A DNA stretch of 64,000 bases from Thalassoglobus sp. JC818 (lineage in GTDB: Bacteria; Planctomycetota; Planctomycetia; Planctomycetales; Planctomycetaceae), in assembly GCF_040717535.1 (NCBI RefSeq), contig NZ_JBFEFI010000002.1, positions 310,001 through 374,000 on the forward strand. The letters are read 5' to 3'. The position numbers were made by a program, and so were the translations under genes. Below are positions 27,848 through 37,898 of this stretch, piece after piece (the first letter of the stretch is position 1; the number at the start of each line of letters is the position of its first letter). The notes under the pieces were generated by a model. That model ran no database searches. It was not told the DNA's origin and was given only the letters and a program-made list of their open reading frames with translations.

Positions 27848-30118
27848 TCATTCGGCAGGGATCAATTGAACCGCATCCCCGTGGACATTCCCTCCCGCTC
27901 CGGTGGTACGAAAAACGATTGAGACTTCTTCGCCCATTTTCAGCCGAACTTTTCCAATCGAAATGAAACCCTTGTCGAGTGGTGCTGGCTTCTGCATGTT
28001 GACGTTGACGGACTGCGTCGATTGCGTTGAGTGAATGGTCACAGGGACTTCATCGCCTCGATTTTCGTGAGGCTGGTAGGCAATCCGAACTTCATACTCG
28101 CCCGATTTCGGCGCGGTCGCTCGATACGTCAGCGAGGCTTTGGGATCAGTCGAGTAGACATACCCGTAAGCAATGTACGGCTTCAGGCCGGTTCCTTCTG
28201 TCCACTTGCCAGTCTTGAGTGCGTCTCGATCATCAATGACGATGCCTTCCAGCTCGGCTGGATCGATTCCTGACGGAGGTCCCAATGGTCCGGCCAGGGG
28301 AAGGGCATCATCGGGAATGGTGAATTCACTTTTAACATCCTGCCGGTAGGCTTTTCCGGGGAGTTTCAACAGCACGTCAAGATCTGACCAGTAACGCTCG
28401 TAAACGTCGCGAGGAAAGCAGTCTCTGAGAACACAGATCGAAGCCGCTTTGCCGACCACTTCGCCCATCATGCCGCAAGTCTTCATCACACGGACTGTCC
28501 CAAGTGCCTCATGAGTGACGCTGATACACCGTCCCGCCATAAATAGATTGTCGATATTCCGTGAGTAGAAACAGCGATACGGGACGGGGTAACCGTAATT
28601 CCGGTCGACAGAACGATCGTGTTCCGCAACGGAGATGAATGGGTTCTCGGGATACTTCTGAGCGTATTGCTGCTTGGGGTAGTGCAAGTCAATCGACCAG
28701 GTACTCGGAACACATCCGTCGGGGAAGTCTTTCTTGGCGGTGATATCGTCCGCTGTGAGAACGACATCGCCCATGAGTCGCCGCGACTCACGAGGACCAC
28801 CGATGTACGCCATCCATGTCAGGTAAGCAGTTTCGTGCTTGCTGGCTCCGTCGCGATTCTTCATCGCATTGAAGGCACCGTAGACAGCCCGCAAGTTCCA
28901 GTCGCGAATTGCTTCGGCATCGCCCAGTGCATCTTTGTCAAAACCACTTTCCCAGAACCATTGACCGTGGTGATCTCGAGGGTAGGGGAAGTCCTTCATC
29001 GTCAGGTCGAGTGCCCACGGTGTTTCCGGAAAGTTGACCTTCTCATCAGCTTCCGCCCAGGCCCACATGTTACTCATGCCCATCCGGCCAGCATTTTCCA
29101 TATCCCAGTCAGCACCTGCCAAAAATCCGATTGTGCCGTGGCCTGTGGCGTCGCAGAACAGAGTCCCTTCGAATCGACGATCAGCACTCGTTCGAGTGTC
29201 GAAGGCATAGACAGCGGTCAGATGATCACCGTTGGTTTCGACCTGATAAGCATGATGATTCAGGAACAAGTCGATGTTCGACTCTGCTCGAACAATGGCT
29301 TCTTTCTTAGCATCTTCGAATTCTTCGAAGGTGCCCGGAGACTTGGTCGCTTTGTCGGCGAACTCTTCGACGATCTCGCCGATTCGAGGATACTTGCCGC
29401 GACGAATGTTCCCCATGGCCCAGACGCGGACTTCGCTCGATCCATTTCCACCCAACACCGGACGATCTTGAATCAAAGCGACACGACACCCGGAACGGGC
29501 TGCGGCGATGGCTGCTCCCATTCCTGAATAGCCGCCGCCGATCACAACGAGATCATAGCCCGATTCGACAATTGGTTCGTTCGGCAGATTGAGTTGTTTG
29601 CGTCGCCATTCGGACAGAATTGTCCCCGAATTCGGAGGTGTGTCGTTGTCTTTGGTCGACAGATAGATCGCGTCACAGCGACCGTCAAAACCGGTCAGGT
29701 CACGAAGAGCGAGAGTCACTTCGCCCTTCTCCAGTTCCACTGCTCCGCCCGATTGCCAGTGCCACTCTGCGCCGGCTGATCCGAAGTCCTCGTCGAGTGT
29801 TTCTCCGTTGATTAGAACCTGAAACCGTCCGGGAGAGCCCTCCGCGTTCCATCGAGCGACCCAATCTTTCGTTCTGACATGAACGTAGTACGTTCCCGAT
29901 TCAGGAACAGTGATCGTGGTTTTCGCGTCGCTGACCGGTCTTCCCAAGCCGTGAGCGAGCAGGTAGGGAGATCCCATTTCCCGAATGAACTGTGTATCGA
30001 GTTTCCATCCACCCGGTTCGTCGAAGCTTTCTGCTTCAACCAGAACACTTGCCGCTGGCAGCACAGAGGTGAGGACGAAAAACATGAAAACACTTAGCAA
30101 CACAGAACAGCGAGACAT
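27848..30118 (-). CDS. Secreted FAD-dependent oxidoreductase with terminal beta (carbohydrate-binding-like) domains
   Basis: Exported flavoprotein of 756 residues with a signal peptide (about 1-23, ending LPAAS). An N-terminal beta domain (about 25-155; ESGTYYVHVRTKDW) resembles carbohydrate-binding modules. The FAD domain starts with the dinucleotide-binding motif VVIGGGYSGMGAA (191-203) and VLGGNGSSEVRV, as in FAD_oxidored (PF12831) proteins. The central region has MAGRCISVTHEALGTVR, also typical of that family. A second beta domain (about 640-756) closes the chain. Such proteins are frequent in Planctomycetes and are thought to act on sugars or polysaccharides outside the cytoplasm; the substrate is unknown. 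It is upstream of the SH3-like gene on the same strand but 315 bases away. Confidence 0.85.
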   Translation of the reverse strand: MSRCSVLLSVFMFFVLTSVLPAASVLVEAESFDEPGGWKLDTQFIREMGSPYLLAHGLGRPVSDAKTTITVPESGTYYVHVRTKDWVARWNAEGSPGRFQVLINGETLDEDFGSAGAEWHWQSGGAVELEKGEVTLALRDLTGFDGRCDAIYLSTKDNDTPPNSGTILSEWRRKQLNLPNEPIVESGYDLVVIGGGYSGMGAAIAAARSGCRVALIQDRPVLGGNGSSEVRVWAMGNIRRGKYPRIGEIVEEFADKATKSPGTFEEFEDAKKEAIVRAESNIDLFLNHHAYQVETNGDHLTAVYAFDTRTSADRRFEGTLFCDATGHGTIGFLAGADWDMENAGRMGMSNMWAWAEADEKVNFPETPWALDLTMKDFPYPRDHHGQWFWESGFDKDALGDAEAIRDWNLRAVYGAFNAMKNRDGASKHETAYLTWMAYIGGPRESRRLMGDVVLTADDITAKKDFPDGCVPSTWSIDLHYPKQQYAQKYPENPFISVAEHDRSVDRNYGYPVPYRCFYSRNIDNLFMAGRCISVTHEALGTVRVMKTCGMMGEVVGKAASICVLRDCFPRDVYERYWSDLDVLLKLPGKAYRQDVKSEFTIPDDALPLAGPLGPPSGIDPAELEGIVIDDRDALKTGKWTEGTGLKPYIAYGYVYSTDPKASLTYRATAPKSGEYEVRIAYQPHENRGDEVPVTIHSTQSTQSVNVNMQKPAPLDKGFISIGKVRLKMGEEVSIVFRTTGAGGNVHGDAVQLIPAE

Positions 30119-30318
30119 ACCGCCTCCTCAGACAATCAGCGATCGCTCGACCATTGATTTGTTTCTCCAGCGAACTGGAGAGAACGAAAAGAGATGGGCA
30201 AGCGTGGAAAGAATGACGAGCCCACTTTAACGCACGAGGCCTCTACATGTGGACCCAGACGAAAAGATTTATGCGATCTTTTACGGGCTCTTCGCGACTT
30301 GGAGTTTGAGAAAGTCCT

Positions 30319-31230
30319 CTACTGCCTCAACGATCCGCGTAGACCGACACGATGGTTCATGTAGTGCCGAAGCACAGCATCGATCGGCTCGCTCGTTCGA
30401 ATCGTTTGATAGTCGATCACGTTCCGGGCGCAGCGAGTCCTCAACTCCTCAAGAAACGCCTGCAATGCACTCTGGTAGCCTTCGCGAAGAGATTTTGGAT
30501 CGCATGTCAGAGATCCGGTCTCTTCGAGACCTTCAAAGCGTGTAGTTCCAGCAAAGTCGAAATCGAGTTCCTGGTCGTCCAGAATGTGAAACAGCAAGAC
30601 ATCATGCCCACGTTTTCGGAGCATGCGCAGCCCCTTGAACAGATCATCGGGAGGAACAAACAAATCTGAAATCACAACAACCATTCCGCGTTGCGATTTC
30701 TCGTCAGCGACCGAACGTAAAATCCGAGACATATCCGTCTTCTGCGATGGATTTTGCACAGCCAAGACGGAGAGGATCGCCCCCAAGTGAGTTTGCTGAC
30801 TGCGAGACGGAGTACGCGTTCGGATGTCTTCGTCGAAGACTGAGAGGCTGACAGCGTCCTGTTGTCGCAGCAACAGATAAGTCAGTGCCGCAGCGACGGT
30901 GGACGCATAGTCGAACTTGGTAGTGTCGCCAGAGCCAAACTGCATTGACTCGCTGGCGTCGACAAGGATGGACGTCCGCAAGTTCGTCTCTTCTTCGTAC
31001 TGCTTGATGTAGTACTTGTCTGTTTTGGACCAGACTTTCCAGTCGACGCGGCGAATGTCATCACCGGGGACGTATTCGCGATGCTGGACAAACTCGATCG
31101 ACTGACCGAAATAGGGGCTTCGATGCTGGCCACTCAAAAAACCTTCAACGACTTGGCGAGCTTGAATTTCGAGTCGCGAAATTCGAGAGATGGCTTCCGG
31201 GGGCAGTTGATCATCAAAACTTTTTGCCAA
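30319..31230 (-). CDS. DUF58 protein (von Willebrand A-like)
   Basis: Soluble DUF58 protein of 303 residues. Family motifs: [31 protein letters not shown] and the VWA-like metal site DASES in [13 protein letters not shown]. The start is a TTG at 31230 backed by GAGAGG seven bases upstream. It lies 82 bases after a MoxR-type AAA+ ATPase gene on the same strand; MoxR/DUF58 pairs are widespread and are thought to act as a chaperone system that matures or activates partner proteins, often in the cell envelope. The larger membrane VWA proteins usual in such operons are not seen downstream, where the next gene is the FAD oxidoreductase 200 bases on. Confidence 0.88.
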   Translation of the reverse strand: MAKSFDDQLPPEAISRISRLEIQARQVVEGFLSGQHRSPYFGQSIEFVQHREYVPGDDIRRVDWKVWSKTDKYYIKQYEEETNLRTSILVDASESMQFGSGDTTKFDYASTVAAALTYLLLRQQDAVSLSVFDEDIRTRTPSRSQQTHLGAILSVLAVQNPSQKTDMSRILRSVADEKSQRGMVVVISDLFVPPDDLFKGLRMLRKRGHDVLLFHILDDQELDFDFAGTTRFEGLEETGSLTCDPKSLREGYQSALQAFLEELRTRCARNVIDYQTIRTSEPIDAVLRHYMNHRVGLRGSLRQ

Positions 31231-31312
31231 GACCGAACCTCTCGTTCACTCATCAATCTTTGGGGACAGACCGCATCATCCTCGAAATTGTTTTTCGGGA
31301 GAGTTTGTTTCC

Positions 31313-32365
31313 TCACGCGGACGCGGGTGAAGCGAAGATTTTGCTCAGTCGCGGATCGCTGGTGAGTTCTCCTTCGCGTGAAGGAGTTTCCTCGACAAGT
31401 CGTTTGATCACGGTATCGGTCGTGATCCCTTCACTCTCGGCGGAGAAGTTGGTCACGATGCGATGACGCAGCACAGGGGCTGCCAGGGCTTGGATATCTT
31501 CGGCTGAAACGTGACTTCTTCCGTTCAGGAGTGCTCTCGCTTTGGCTCCGAGGATGAGATACTGAACCGCACGCGGACCGGCTCCCCAGCTGATCCATTC
31601 GTTCACGAAGTCAGGCACGCCCTCCTGCCCAATTCGAGTCTGTCGGACAAGTGCCAGAGCATAGTCGACAAGGTGATCTGTGATCGGAACTTCCCGGACA
31701 ACTTCCTGCAGCTCTAGGATTTCTTCCTGGCTGAGAACCTGATCGAGCGAGCTCTTTTTGTTTCCGGTCGTCGCTTTGGCGATCAGTTTTTCTTCGTCGA
31801 AACTGGGATAGTCGACGAACACCTTGAACATGAAGCGGTCCTGTTGAGCTTCCGGGAGTTGATAAGTCCCTTCCTGCTCGATGGGATTCTGCGTCGCGAG
31901 TACAAAGAACGGAGCGACGAGTTGATGCCGAATCTGGCCGACGGTCACCTGTCGTTCCTGCATCGCTTCCAGCAGCGCCGCTTGTGTCTTCGGTGGGGTT
32001 CGGTTGATTTCGTCCGCCAACACGACGTTGTGAAAGATCGGACCCTGAATGAACTGAAACTGTCGCTCGCCCGTTTCCTTGTTCGTTGAGAGGACGTCGG
32101 TTCCCGTGATGTCGGCAGGCATCAGGTCGGGAGTGAACTGAATACGACTGAAGCTTAGAGACAAGCACTGAGCGAGAGTGTTGATCATCAACGTTTTGGC
32201 CAGACCGGGAACACCTTCCAGCAGACAATGCCCTCGGCTGAACAATGCAATCAACAATTGGTCGATGACTTCATCCTGACCGACGATGACCTTCGCCATC
32301 TGTTCCCGAATCGATCGATACGCTGAACTCAGTTTTTCGATGGCGACAGTATTGTCTTCCGACAT
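31313..32365 (-). CDS. MoxR-family AAA+ ATPase
   Basis: Cytoplasmic MoxR AAA+ ATPase of 350 residues. Walker A is GVPGLAKT (51-58), Walker B is [15 protein letters not shown], and the AAA_lid and sensor region lies at about 250-330. The ATG at 32365 (MSEDNT) is chosen over a TTG two codons upstream. These ATPases work with VWA/DUF58 proteins to remodel partner proteins. It is the first gene of a two-gene unit with the DUF58 gene. Confidence 0.93.
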   Translation of the reverse strand: MSEDNTVAIEKLSSAYRSIREQMAKVIVGQDEVIDQLLIALFSRGHCLLEGVPGLAKTLMINTLAQCLSLSFSRIQFTPDLMPADITGTDVLSTNKETGERQFQFIQGPIFHNVVLADEINRTPPKTQAALLEAMQERQVTVGQIRHQLVAPFFVLATQNPIEQEGTYQLPEAQQDRFMFKVFVDYPSFDEEKLIAKATTGNKKSSLDQVLSQEEILELQEVVREVPITDHLVDYALALVRQTRIGQEGVPDFVNEWISWGAGPRAVQYLILGAKARALLNGRSHVSAEDIQALAAPVLRHRIVTNFSAESEGITTDTVIKRLVEETPSREGELTSDPRLSKIFASPASA

Positions 32366-32742
32366 TTTCAATCCTTGTCTTGTGACCCGGGCATCGAGCC
32401 TCTCTTCAGATTAGGTTTTATCCTAGACACCGTACAGATCACAACCAAGCCCCTGAATATCGAAACAACTGATCGGCCACTTTCGATTCACTTTTTCATG
32501 CTGGGTAGGCAGTTCTCATCGGGATCGAAACGCTTCGGAAATCGAACTTCTGTTGGTGTTCGAAACGGTAATTGGAGAAAATTCGATCAATTCATCAATT
32601 CTGTCAGATGAGAAGCAGTTCTCTCCTGAATTTGGGAGTCTTGGAATTCGGCTGGGACTGAAGACCGAAGCCTTGAAATCGGCATCGAAATTCGTAACTC
32701 TTGGGCAAATCGCGTGATTTCATCCGGTAGAGAATTCGATCC
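32366..32742. other. Intergenic region between moxR-like gene and membrane protein gene
   Basis: No gene seen. It is divergent, so it should hold two promoters, but none is strong enough to mark. Confidence 0.5.
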
Positions 32743-33156
32743 ATGGAACTCCTTTATTCACTTTGGGCTGTTGTCGTCGCTGTCGCCAATCTTCTGGTGG
32801 CGCTCGTCATTTTTGTCGCCCCCTGGGTGCCTTTGCTGGCATGGATCGCATTCTGGCTGTGTGCTGTGAACTGGCGACGGCTGTATCCCGTGCTGATGAA
32901 AGGCGGGATGATTGGCGTCGTTCTGATTGGTTTGATCGCCATGCTCGTCTGGTCCATGGTCTCTATTCCCGATGGCGGCGTACATCGACTGTACGGGTTG
33001 GAAGTGAGTAACATGGTCGGAAAGATGGTCTACGTCACCAGCTTGACCGTCATCGCGTTTCTCTGCGGTTCCGTTCAGTTATCCGGCTGCTGTAATTCGA
33101 TTTGCTGCTTCAACGACGAGCAAGATTCATCACCTGAAGAAGCAGTTCACCACTAA
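32743..33156 (+). CDS. Small membrane protein, function unknown
   Basis: Protein of 137 residues with about four hydrophobic helices (about 5-28, 28-44, 53-74 and 90-112) and a short acidic tail containing a Cys cluster (SGCCNSICCFND). I recognise no family with certainty; the LLAWIAFWLCAVNW type sequence resembles conserved hypothetical membrane proteins. It has an ATG start. Its TAA stop overlaps the stop of the convergent BioF-like gene (4-base overlap). Confidence 0.75.
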   Translation: MELLYSLWAVVVAVANLLVALVIFVAPWVPLLAWIAFWLCAVNWRRLYPVLMKGGMIGVVLIGLIAMLVWSMVSIPDGGVHRLYGLEVSNMVGKMVYVTSLTVIAFLCGSVQLSGCCNSICCFNDEQDSSPEEAVHH

Positions 33157-34334
33157 ATTGCTTTCTGCGTTTCTCGAACTCGCTGGAACGCAGCCAAGAG
33201 AGCTTCGATTCCCTCTTCGCCATGATCGAAGCTGATCGAAATTCGTAAGCGAGCGCTCTGTCTGGGAACAGTCGGAGGTCGAATTCCTGCGACGAGAATA
33301 CCCTCGTCCTGAAGCGAACGAGACAGCTTGAGGGTCTGGTCCGCTGACCCGATCATGACCGGGATGATGGGGCCGACGACATCTTTCGGGACATCCCAGT
33401 TCATGTTTCGTAGCTGTTCGCGAACATGCGTTGACGTTCTAAGTAACCACTCTCTGCGTTCAGGTTCTGAAACGATCACGTCAATCGCAGCAAAGGCCCC
33501 GGCGCAATTGGGAATGGAAAGTCCCGTGGAGAACATGCCAGTACGGGCACTGTTCCAAAGCCAATCACACAACGACTTGCTTCCGACCACAAATCCCCCC
33601 TGGCTTCCGAGTGCTTTGCTGAGCGTTCCCACACAGATGACTCGATCGGGGTTGTGTTGAGCCTCCTCGAGAAGTCCTCCACCCGTTGGTCCGAAGACAC
33701 CGGTGGCATGTGCTTCATCGACAAGCAGCATCGCATTGAACGATTCCGCGAGCTCTCCCAACTCTTTGAGCGGAGCAACATCACCATCCATGCTGAAGTA
33801 CGAGTCGGTGACAATCATCTTCCGCCGATAGCTCGCTGACTTCTTCAACTCGTCGTGAAGAAAATCGAAATCCCGGTGCGGATAGATTCGCAGCTTGGCT
33901 TTTGAGTGCCGTGCTCCATCGATCAGGCTGGCATGATTCAGCCGATCACAGAACACAACATCGGCACTCCCCACGCACGACGCGATCGTTCCGAAATTGG
34001 CGGCGAATCCGGTCGGAAACAGGATCGCTGCTTCTGTCTTCTTGAAGGCAGCGAGTTTTCGCTCCAGCGCAGCATGCCAGTTTGTTCGTCCGGAAACGAG
34101 CGCGCTCGCCCTTGCGCCAACTCCGCTCTCGAGAGCTGACCGGGCTGCTGCGATGACAGTCGGATGCGAGGCGAGTCCGAGATAATCGTTTCCCGAAAAG
34201 TTCCATAGCCGCTTCCCGTCGATTTCGCATTGTCCGCCTGAGATCGGGACCACTTCGCGAGCACGTCGGCGCAACGTTTTCTGGTCGAGTCGCGTCAGTT
34301 CCTCGTCGATCCAGTCATACGGTCCGGGAATCAT
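33153..34334 (-). CDS. bioF: 8-amino-7-oxononanoate synthase-like PLP enzyme (AOS family)
   Basis: PLP-dependent alpha-oxoamine synthase of 393 residues. BioF condenses pimeloyl-thioester with alanine in biotin synthesis. The Schiff-base lysine is K240 in GTLSKALGSQGG, D206 and H209 stack on and bind PLP (LLVDEAHATG), and H134 lies in RLNHASLIDG. It follows an M24 peptidase gene with only a 2-base gap, so the two are translationally linked. No other biotin gene is in the window, so a relative such as 2-amino-3-ketobutyrate CoA ligase, or an enzyme using another acyl thioester, cannot be excluded. BioF is the best match. Confidence 0.83.
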   Translation of the reverse strand: MIPGPYDWIDEELTRLDQKTLRRRAREVVPISGGQCEIDGKRLWNFSGNDYLGLASHPTVIAAARSALESGVGARASALVSGRTNWHAALERKLAAFKKTEAAILFPTGFAANFGTIASCVGSADVVFCDRLNHASLIDGARHSKAKLRIYPHRDFDFLHDELKKSASYRRKMIVTDSYFSMDGDVAPLKELGELAESFNAMLLVDEAHATGVFGPTGGGLLEEAQHNPDRVICVGTLSKALGSQGGFVVGSKSLCDWLWNSARTGMFSTGLSIPNCAGAFAAIDVIVSEPERREWLLRTSTHVREQLRNMNWDVPKDVVGPIIPVMIGSADQTLKLSRSLQDEGILVAGIRPPTVPRQSARLRISISFDHGEEGIEALLAAFQRVRETQKAI

Positions 34335-34336
34335 CG

Positions 34337-35512
34337 TTAGGTCAGTCGGATGTCGTGATTGCTCAGCCGACGATAACCATCTTCGGTGATCAGGTAATTG
34401 TGCTCGATACGCATTCCACCGATCCCCTTGACGTAAGCTCCAGGTTCGAGCGTAACGACATCTCCCGCCCGCAACGTGTCAGTCGAGTCGGGAACAAGAA
34501 TAGGCGCTTCGGGATGTGCGAGTCCGAGGCCATGACCTGCATGGTGAGTGAAGCAGTCTTGCCGACCAGCTTCAACATACGGAGCGAACACGGCAGCATG
34601 GACGTCGCTCGCTTTTGCTCCTGCTTTCAGAGCTTTTTCACCGCCAGCCATTCCCGCGAGACAGATGTTATGCAGTTCGACAACTTCAGCACTCGGCTCA
34701 CCGACAGAAACGGTATTCGTGAAGTCGCTTCGATATCCGTCGAGGACCACTGAGTAATCGAGGACGAACAAATCCCCTTGCTCCAGTGTTCGTCCGGGAC
34801 CTTTCGGAAGACCTCCGGTTTTCGGCTCGGATGCAAAGTTCGCGCGGAAGTCACCGTATACCAGACCGGGCCGATTGGCGGCTCCAATCGCTGCGTATTG
34901 AACTTCGCGATAAATTTCGAGTTCCGTTACTCCTTCGCGAACGACCTCGAAGAGCCTAGCCTGACCAGCTTCGCCAGCTCGCATGCACTCTTCCATCAGA
35001 GCAATTTCATCGGGCTCCTTTGTGCGTCGAAGATCACGCAAGATGGTGCCGAGGTCAATCAGGTCGGAATCCCCAGCTTCCTGATCGGCAGATGAGAGGA
35101 ACGTCTCGGATTTGAGGGCTTGTGTGGCTCCCAATGGAAGCCACTCTGCTTCGACGAGTCCGGTTCGAGAACCGAGATCGGCTGATGCTTCCTTGAGGGC
35201 TTGCAGCAACGCGTGGTCTCGATTGATGACGGAATGTTTGTGGTCGTACCAGGGAAACACGACTTCCCGGTCGACATACGGTTCGTGAACGGCCGACCGA
35301 ATGGCGAAGTTGTCGCCGATCACAGTCGTTTTGCCGCTGCGTTCGAGGAGCAGGAGGCCCCGTTCTCCTCCGGAAAAGCTGAGAGGCTGCACCCAGAAAT
35401 TGGCGAGGTACTGAACATGTCGGGGATCAGCGACCAGCAGCCAGTCAATTTCGGAGGGGATTCTTTCCCACAGTCGGTTCCGGCGGGTCAGGCATCCTTC
35501 TTGAGTCAGCAT
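34337..35512 (-). CDS. M24-family Xaa-Pro aminopeptidase-like metallopeptidase
   Basis: Cytoplasmic peptidase of the M24 (pita-bread) family, 391 residues, with a creatinase-like N-terminal domain (about 1-155) and the catalytic domain. All five metal ligands are visible: D252 (LDYS), D263 (RSDFTNT), H327 (HAGHGLG), E356 (TLEPGAY) and E370 (MRIEHN). Relatives remove N-terminal residues next to proline or cleave dipeptides. The ATG start is at 35512. Two bases separate its TAA from the BioF-like ATG; a functional link between them is not obvious. Confidence 0.9.
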   Translation of the reverse strand: MLTQEGCLTRRNRLWERIPSEIDWLLVADPRHVQYLANFWVQPLSFSGGERGLLLLERSGKTTVIGDNFAIRSAVHEPYVDREVVFPWYDHKHSVINRDHALLQALKEASADLGSRTGLVEAEWLPLGATQALKSETFLSSADQEAGDSDLIDLGTILRDLRRTKEPDEIALMEECMRAGEAGQARLFEVVREGVTELEIYREVQYAAIGAANRPGLVYGDFRANFASEPKTGGLPKGPGRTLEQGDLFVLDYSVVLDGYRSDFTNTVSVGEPSAEVVELHNICLAGMAGGEKALKAGAKASDVHAAVFAPYVEAGRQDCFTHHAGHGLGLAHPEAPILVPDSTDTLRAGDVVTLEPGAYVKGIGGMRIEHNYLITEDGYRRLSNHDIRLT

Positions 35513-35990
35513 GGATCAATGTTCCGTTGGAGGCTTCTGGTAATAATTCTCGCGAAATCACACGAGCAAACTGTGCAAATCTGGGGCAAGCTGTCCGTTC
35601 GAGTAGATAAGGCAGGGCATTTGCCCGAGAGATGGAGACAAACGGAACAGCCTCTTGCTCGGATTGTAACGTCCTTCAAACCACATGAAAATCGCTCTGC
35701 CGAACAGCATTTTGGTTCTCGTTTGAGTCAGGACGGTGCCCGATATTTGCGTCACTCGATAGACTCACCCCCCTGACAATCGCTACCCTCCTCCGCACTC
35801 AAAACGAGTTTCGCATCAACGTCCTCAAGGTTGACTCAAGTCTCTTGAGGATTCGTGCATTTGCACTGCACTCCGGGTTGTGGAATGTCTCGCCTTACAG
35901 AAGAATTGTCACGCTGATGCTAAGCAACTCTTTTTGAAGAGTCAGTGACTCTTCGAATCCACCTTCCCTATCCACCAACTGCTTGACCGA
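35513..35990. other. Intergenic region upstream of the M24 peptidase and manA
   Basis: No gene supported; frames here have no family features. It is divergent, so promoters for both neighbours lie here. It contains a short hairpin (GGGCA TTTGCCC type near 35617) and a CACGAGCAAACTG string near 35561 that recalls the repeat family, but too little matches to call a copy. Confidence 0.45.
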
Positions 35991-36965
35991 ATGCAGCCTC
36001 TCCGATTTCATCCGATTTTCAAACGCGCGGTCTGGGGTGGGCGTCGACTGGGGTCTGAGTTCGGAAAACCAATCGGCCCGGGCGACGACTACGCCGAGAG
36101 TTGGGAAATTTCCGACCTTCCGGAATTCGAAAGCCGGATCAAGGGTGGCGAGTTCGACGGGGAATCATTCCATCAGATGATGGTCACTCACCGCCAGCAG
36201 GTTCTCGGGAAACACGCCAATCGAGACCGTTTTCCCATTCTGGTCAAGTTTCTCGACGCGAATCATCCACTCTCAGTTCAAGTACATCCGGGGCATCAAC
36301 AGGCGACCGCGAAACACGCCAGCGGTGAGAGCAAAGCGGAACTCTGGATCGTGCTCGACGCCGTCGCTGGAAGTCAGGTCTGTGCAGGGCTGAAAGATGG
36401 AGTCGACCGACGGCAGCTGGAAGAGGCGGTCGCGAACCAGACGATTCCGGATTGCCTACATACGTTTGATGTTCACCCGGGGGATTATCTGTTCCTCCCG
36501 CCGGGAACAGTTCACAGCCTGGGTGAGGGAGTTCTGATCGCTGAGGTGCAGCAGTCGTGCGACGTCACCTATCGTCTTCATGACTGGAACCGCATGGGGT
36601 CGGACGGAAAACCTCGTGAGCTGCATATCCCGCAAGCACTGGATTCGATCGACTATTCTCTCGGTCCTGTGCGTCCGCTTGTCACGACTCCACGTGAGTC
36701 GGGACCGTTTCAGGAAGTTCTGATCGACAACGAGTACTTTGCTGTTCACCGCTTGTCCGGTCCTTCAACGACCGAAGTCCCATGTGATGATCGAGCCCAC
36801 GTTCTCACGCTTCTCTCGGGGACAGCTCGCATCTTGAGTGAAGACGTTCATTCGATGATCAAAGCTGACACAATTCTGCTCCCTGCAGAACGTTCCACAA
36901 CACACATCGAACTCACGACCGATGCTGTGCTCATCGACGCCTTTCTCGGCGATCGCTCGGCTTGA
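35991..36965 (+). CDS. manA: Mannose-6-phosphate isomerase, class I
   Basis: Zinc enzyme that interconverts mannose-6-phosphate and fructose-6-phosphate, feeding GDP-mannose and polysaccharide synthesis. It has 324 residues, the length of the short bacterial type I enzymes. Zinc ligands are visible: Q97 and H99 (SVQVHPG), E117 (SKAELWIVL) and H175 (PGTVHSLG). The N-terminal RFHPIFKRAVWGGRRL is typical of the family. ATG start at 35991. It is a single gene with free upstream and downstream regions. Confidence 0.93.
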   Translation: MQPLRFHPIFKRAVWGGRRLGSEFGKPIGPGDDYAESWEISDLPEFESRIKGGEFDGESFHQMMVTHRQQVLGKHANRDRFPILVKFLDANHPLSVQVHPGHQQATAKHASGESKAELWIVLDAVAGSQVCAGLKDGVDRRQLEEAVANQTIPDCLHTFDVHPGDYLFLPPGTVHSLGEGVLIAEVQQSCDVTYRLHDWNRMGSDGKPRELHIPQALDSIDYSLGPVRPLVTTPRESGPFQEVLIDNEYFAVHRLSGPSTTEVPCDDRAHVLTLLSGTARILSEDVHSMIKADTILLPAERSTTHIELTTDAVLIDAFLGDRSA

Positions 36966-37373
36966 GAATTCGACAGGGCTTTTCCAACTCCAGCGTCTGA
37001 GTGAGCCCACAACCTCCCCACTTCGTTGTCGGTATGACGACGCAAGTCGCGATAATGACACACGTTGCGACGCGCTCTATGTTCGCGCTCTCGGGCCAAA
37101 AGTCTATTGCTGGTAACAGCTTGTCGAAAATGTGCGCTGGAATTCCGGTCTCGGTTCGCGAGTTGCGTTTTGAATTCTCCTGAACCGGCCAAAACTGCCG
37201 AGCAGCGTTTTCCTCAACACTTTTCCTTCTCGAATCCAGTGATGCTCAAGTGCAAATGCAGCATCAATTGAGAAGGACGAAGATCAGGCGAACGCTTCGG
37301 CAGAGGCACGGTGCTTTGAGCATCTGCAATCAATTTGGCTTCCCGTCCGCAACTTCGACAATGGAGCGTTAAA
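36966..37373. other. Intergenic region before the Gly/Tyr/His-rich protein gene
   Basis: No gene supported. It holds the promoter region of the small secreted protein; GGAGCG at 37363 is its likely ribosome-binding site. Confidence 0.5.
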
Positions 37374-37685
37374 ATGAAAACGAAACTTCTCGCAATTGCT
37401 GCTGTGGCTGGCTTGTCTTGCCTCTTCCTCTCCGAAACCGCCGAAGCAGGCGGGATCTGTTACGGCCCGAGCTACGGCTACGGAGGGTATTACGGCGGAG
37501 GCGGCTATTATCGCAATCCCGGCTACCGCAACAACGATCGCTACTACGGATACGGTGGCTTCGACCGCGATCGACACCACCACCATCATCACCACGACTA
37601 CTACCGCGGACGTTCGAATCGCGGCTACGGATACGGTCCGAGTTTTGGTGTCCGAACTCCGAGCTTCGGCCTCTACATTCGCTAG
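37374..37685 (+). CDS. Small secreted Gly/Tyr/His-rich protein
   Basis: Protein of 103 residues from the ATG at 37374, preceded by GGAGCG. It has a signal peptide (MKTKLLAIAAVAGLSCLFLS, then ETAEAGG). The mature part is low-complexity: Gly-Tyr repeats (YGGYYGGGGYY), an Arg/Asn-rich segment, a run of seven His (DRHHHHHHHDYY) and again Gly-Tyr. No fold is recognisable. The His run could bind metal, and the Gly/Tyr composition suits a surface or matrix protein. Its TAG stop codon forms the edge of the inverted-repeat element at 37682. Confidence 0.75.
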   Translation: MKTKLLAIAAVAGLSCLFLSETAEAGGICYGPSYGYGGYYGGGGYYRNPGYRNNDRYYGYGGFDRDRHHHHHHHDYYRGRSNRGYGYGPSFGVRTPSFGLYIR

Positions 37686-37787
37686 AGCAAGTTGGTCTTT
37701 CTGGTGCACTCGCTTGAACTTTTCTATCAGGTAGAAGGCTGAGTCTGCTCGTGCGAGCGAGTGCCGACCCAAACAGAAAATGTTCGA
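37682..37787 (+). repeat. Intergenic inverted-repeat element, copy B (MITE-like)
   Basis: It starts CTAGAGCAAGTTGGTC, with the TAG being the stop codon of the small secreted protein gene, in the same orientation relative to the upstream gene as copy A. It passes through CTGCTCGTGCGAG. The first 76 bases match copy A at 61 of 76 positions without gaps. The last 30 bases match more weakly and the far inverted end is decayed. Confidence 0.82.
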
Positions 37788-37898
37788 GTGGCAACAGGTG
37801 ATCGATTGAGCATCGTTCGCGATGGTCTTCGCGAATCGCATCTGATCAAAGATGAACATGTTCGAGTCATTCACCGCGACGACGACTCTTCCACACAC

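Noticed and set aside
28619-29527. 302-codon plus-strand frame opposite the FAD oxidoreductase
   Set aside because: No family features; the minus-strand FAD-binding motif and flanking domains are clear.
35555-35660. Possible further copy of the inverted-repeat element (CACGAGCAAACTG near 35561)
   Set aside because: Only one 13-base block is shared; neither end nor the other blocks align.
37284-37898. 204-codon minus-strand frame overlapping the Gly/Tyr/His-rich gene and repeat B
   Set aside because: Low-complexity Val/Ala antisense of the Gly/Tyr codons; no start signal. The plus-strand gene has a signal peptide and ribosome-binding site.
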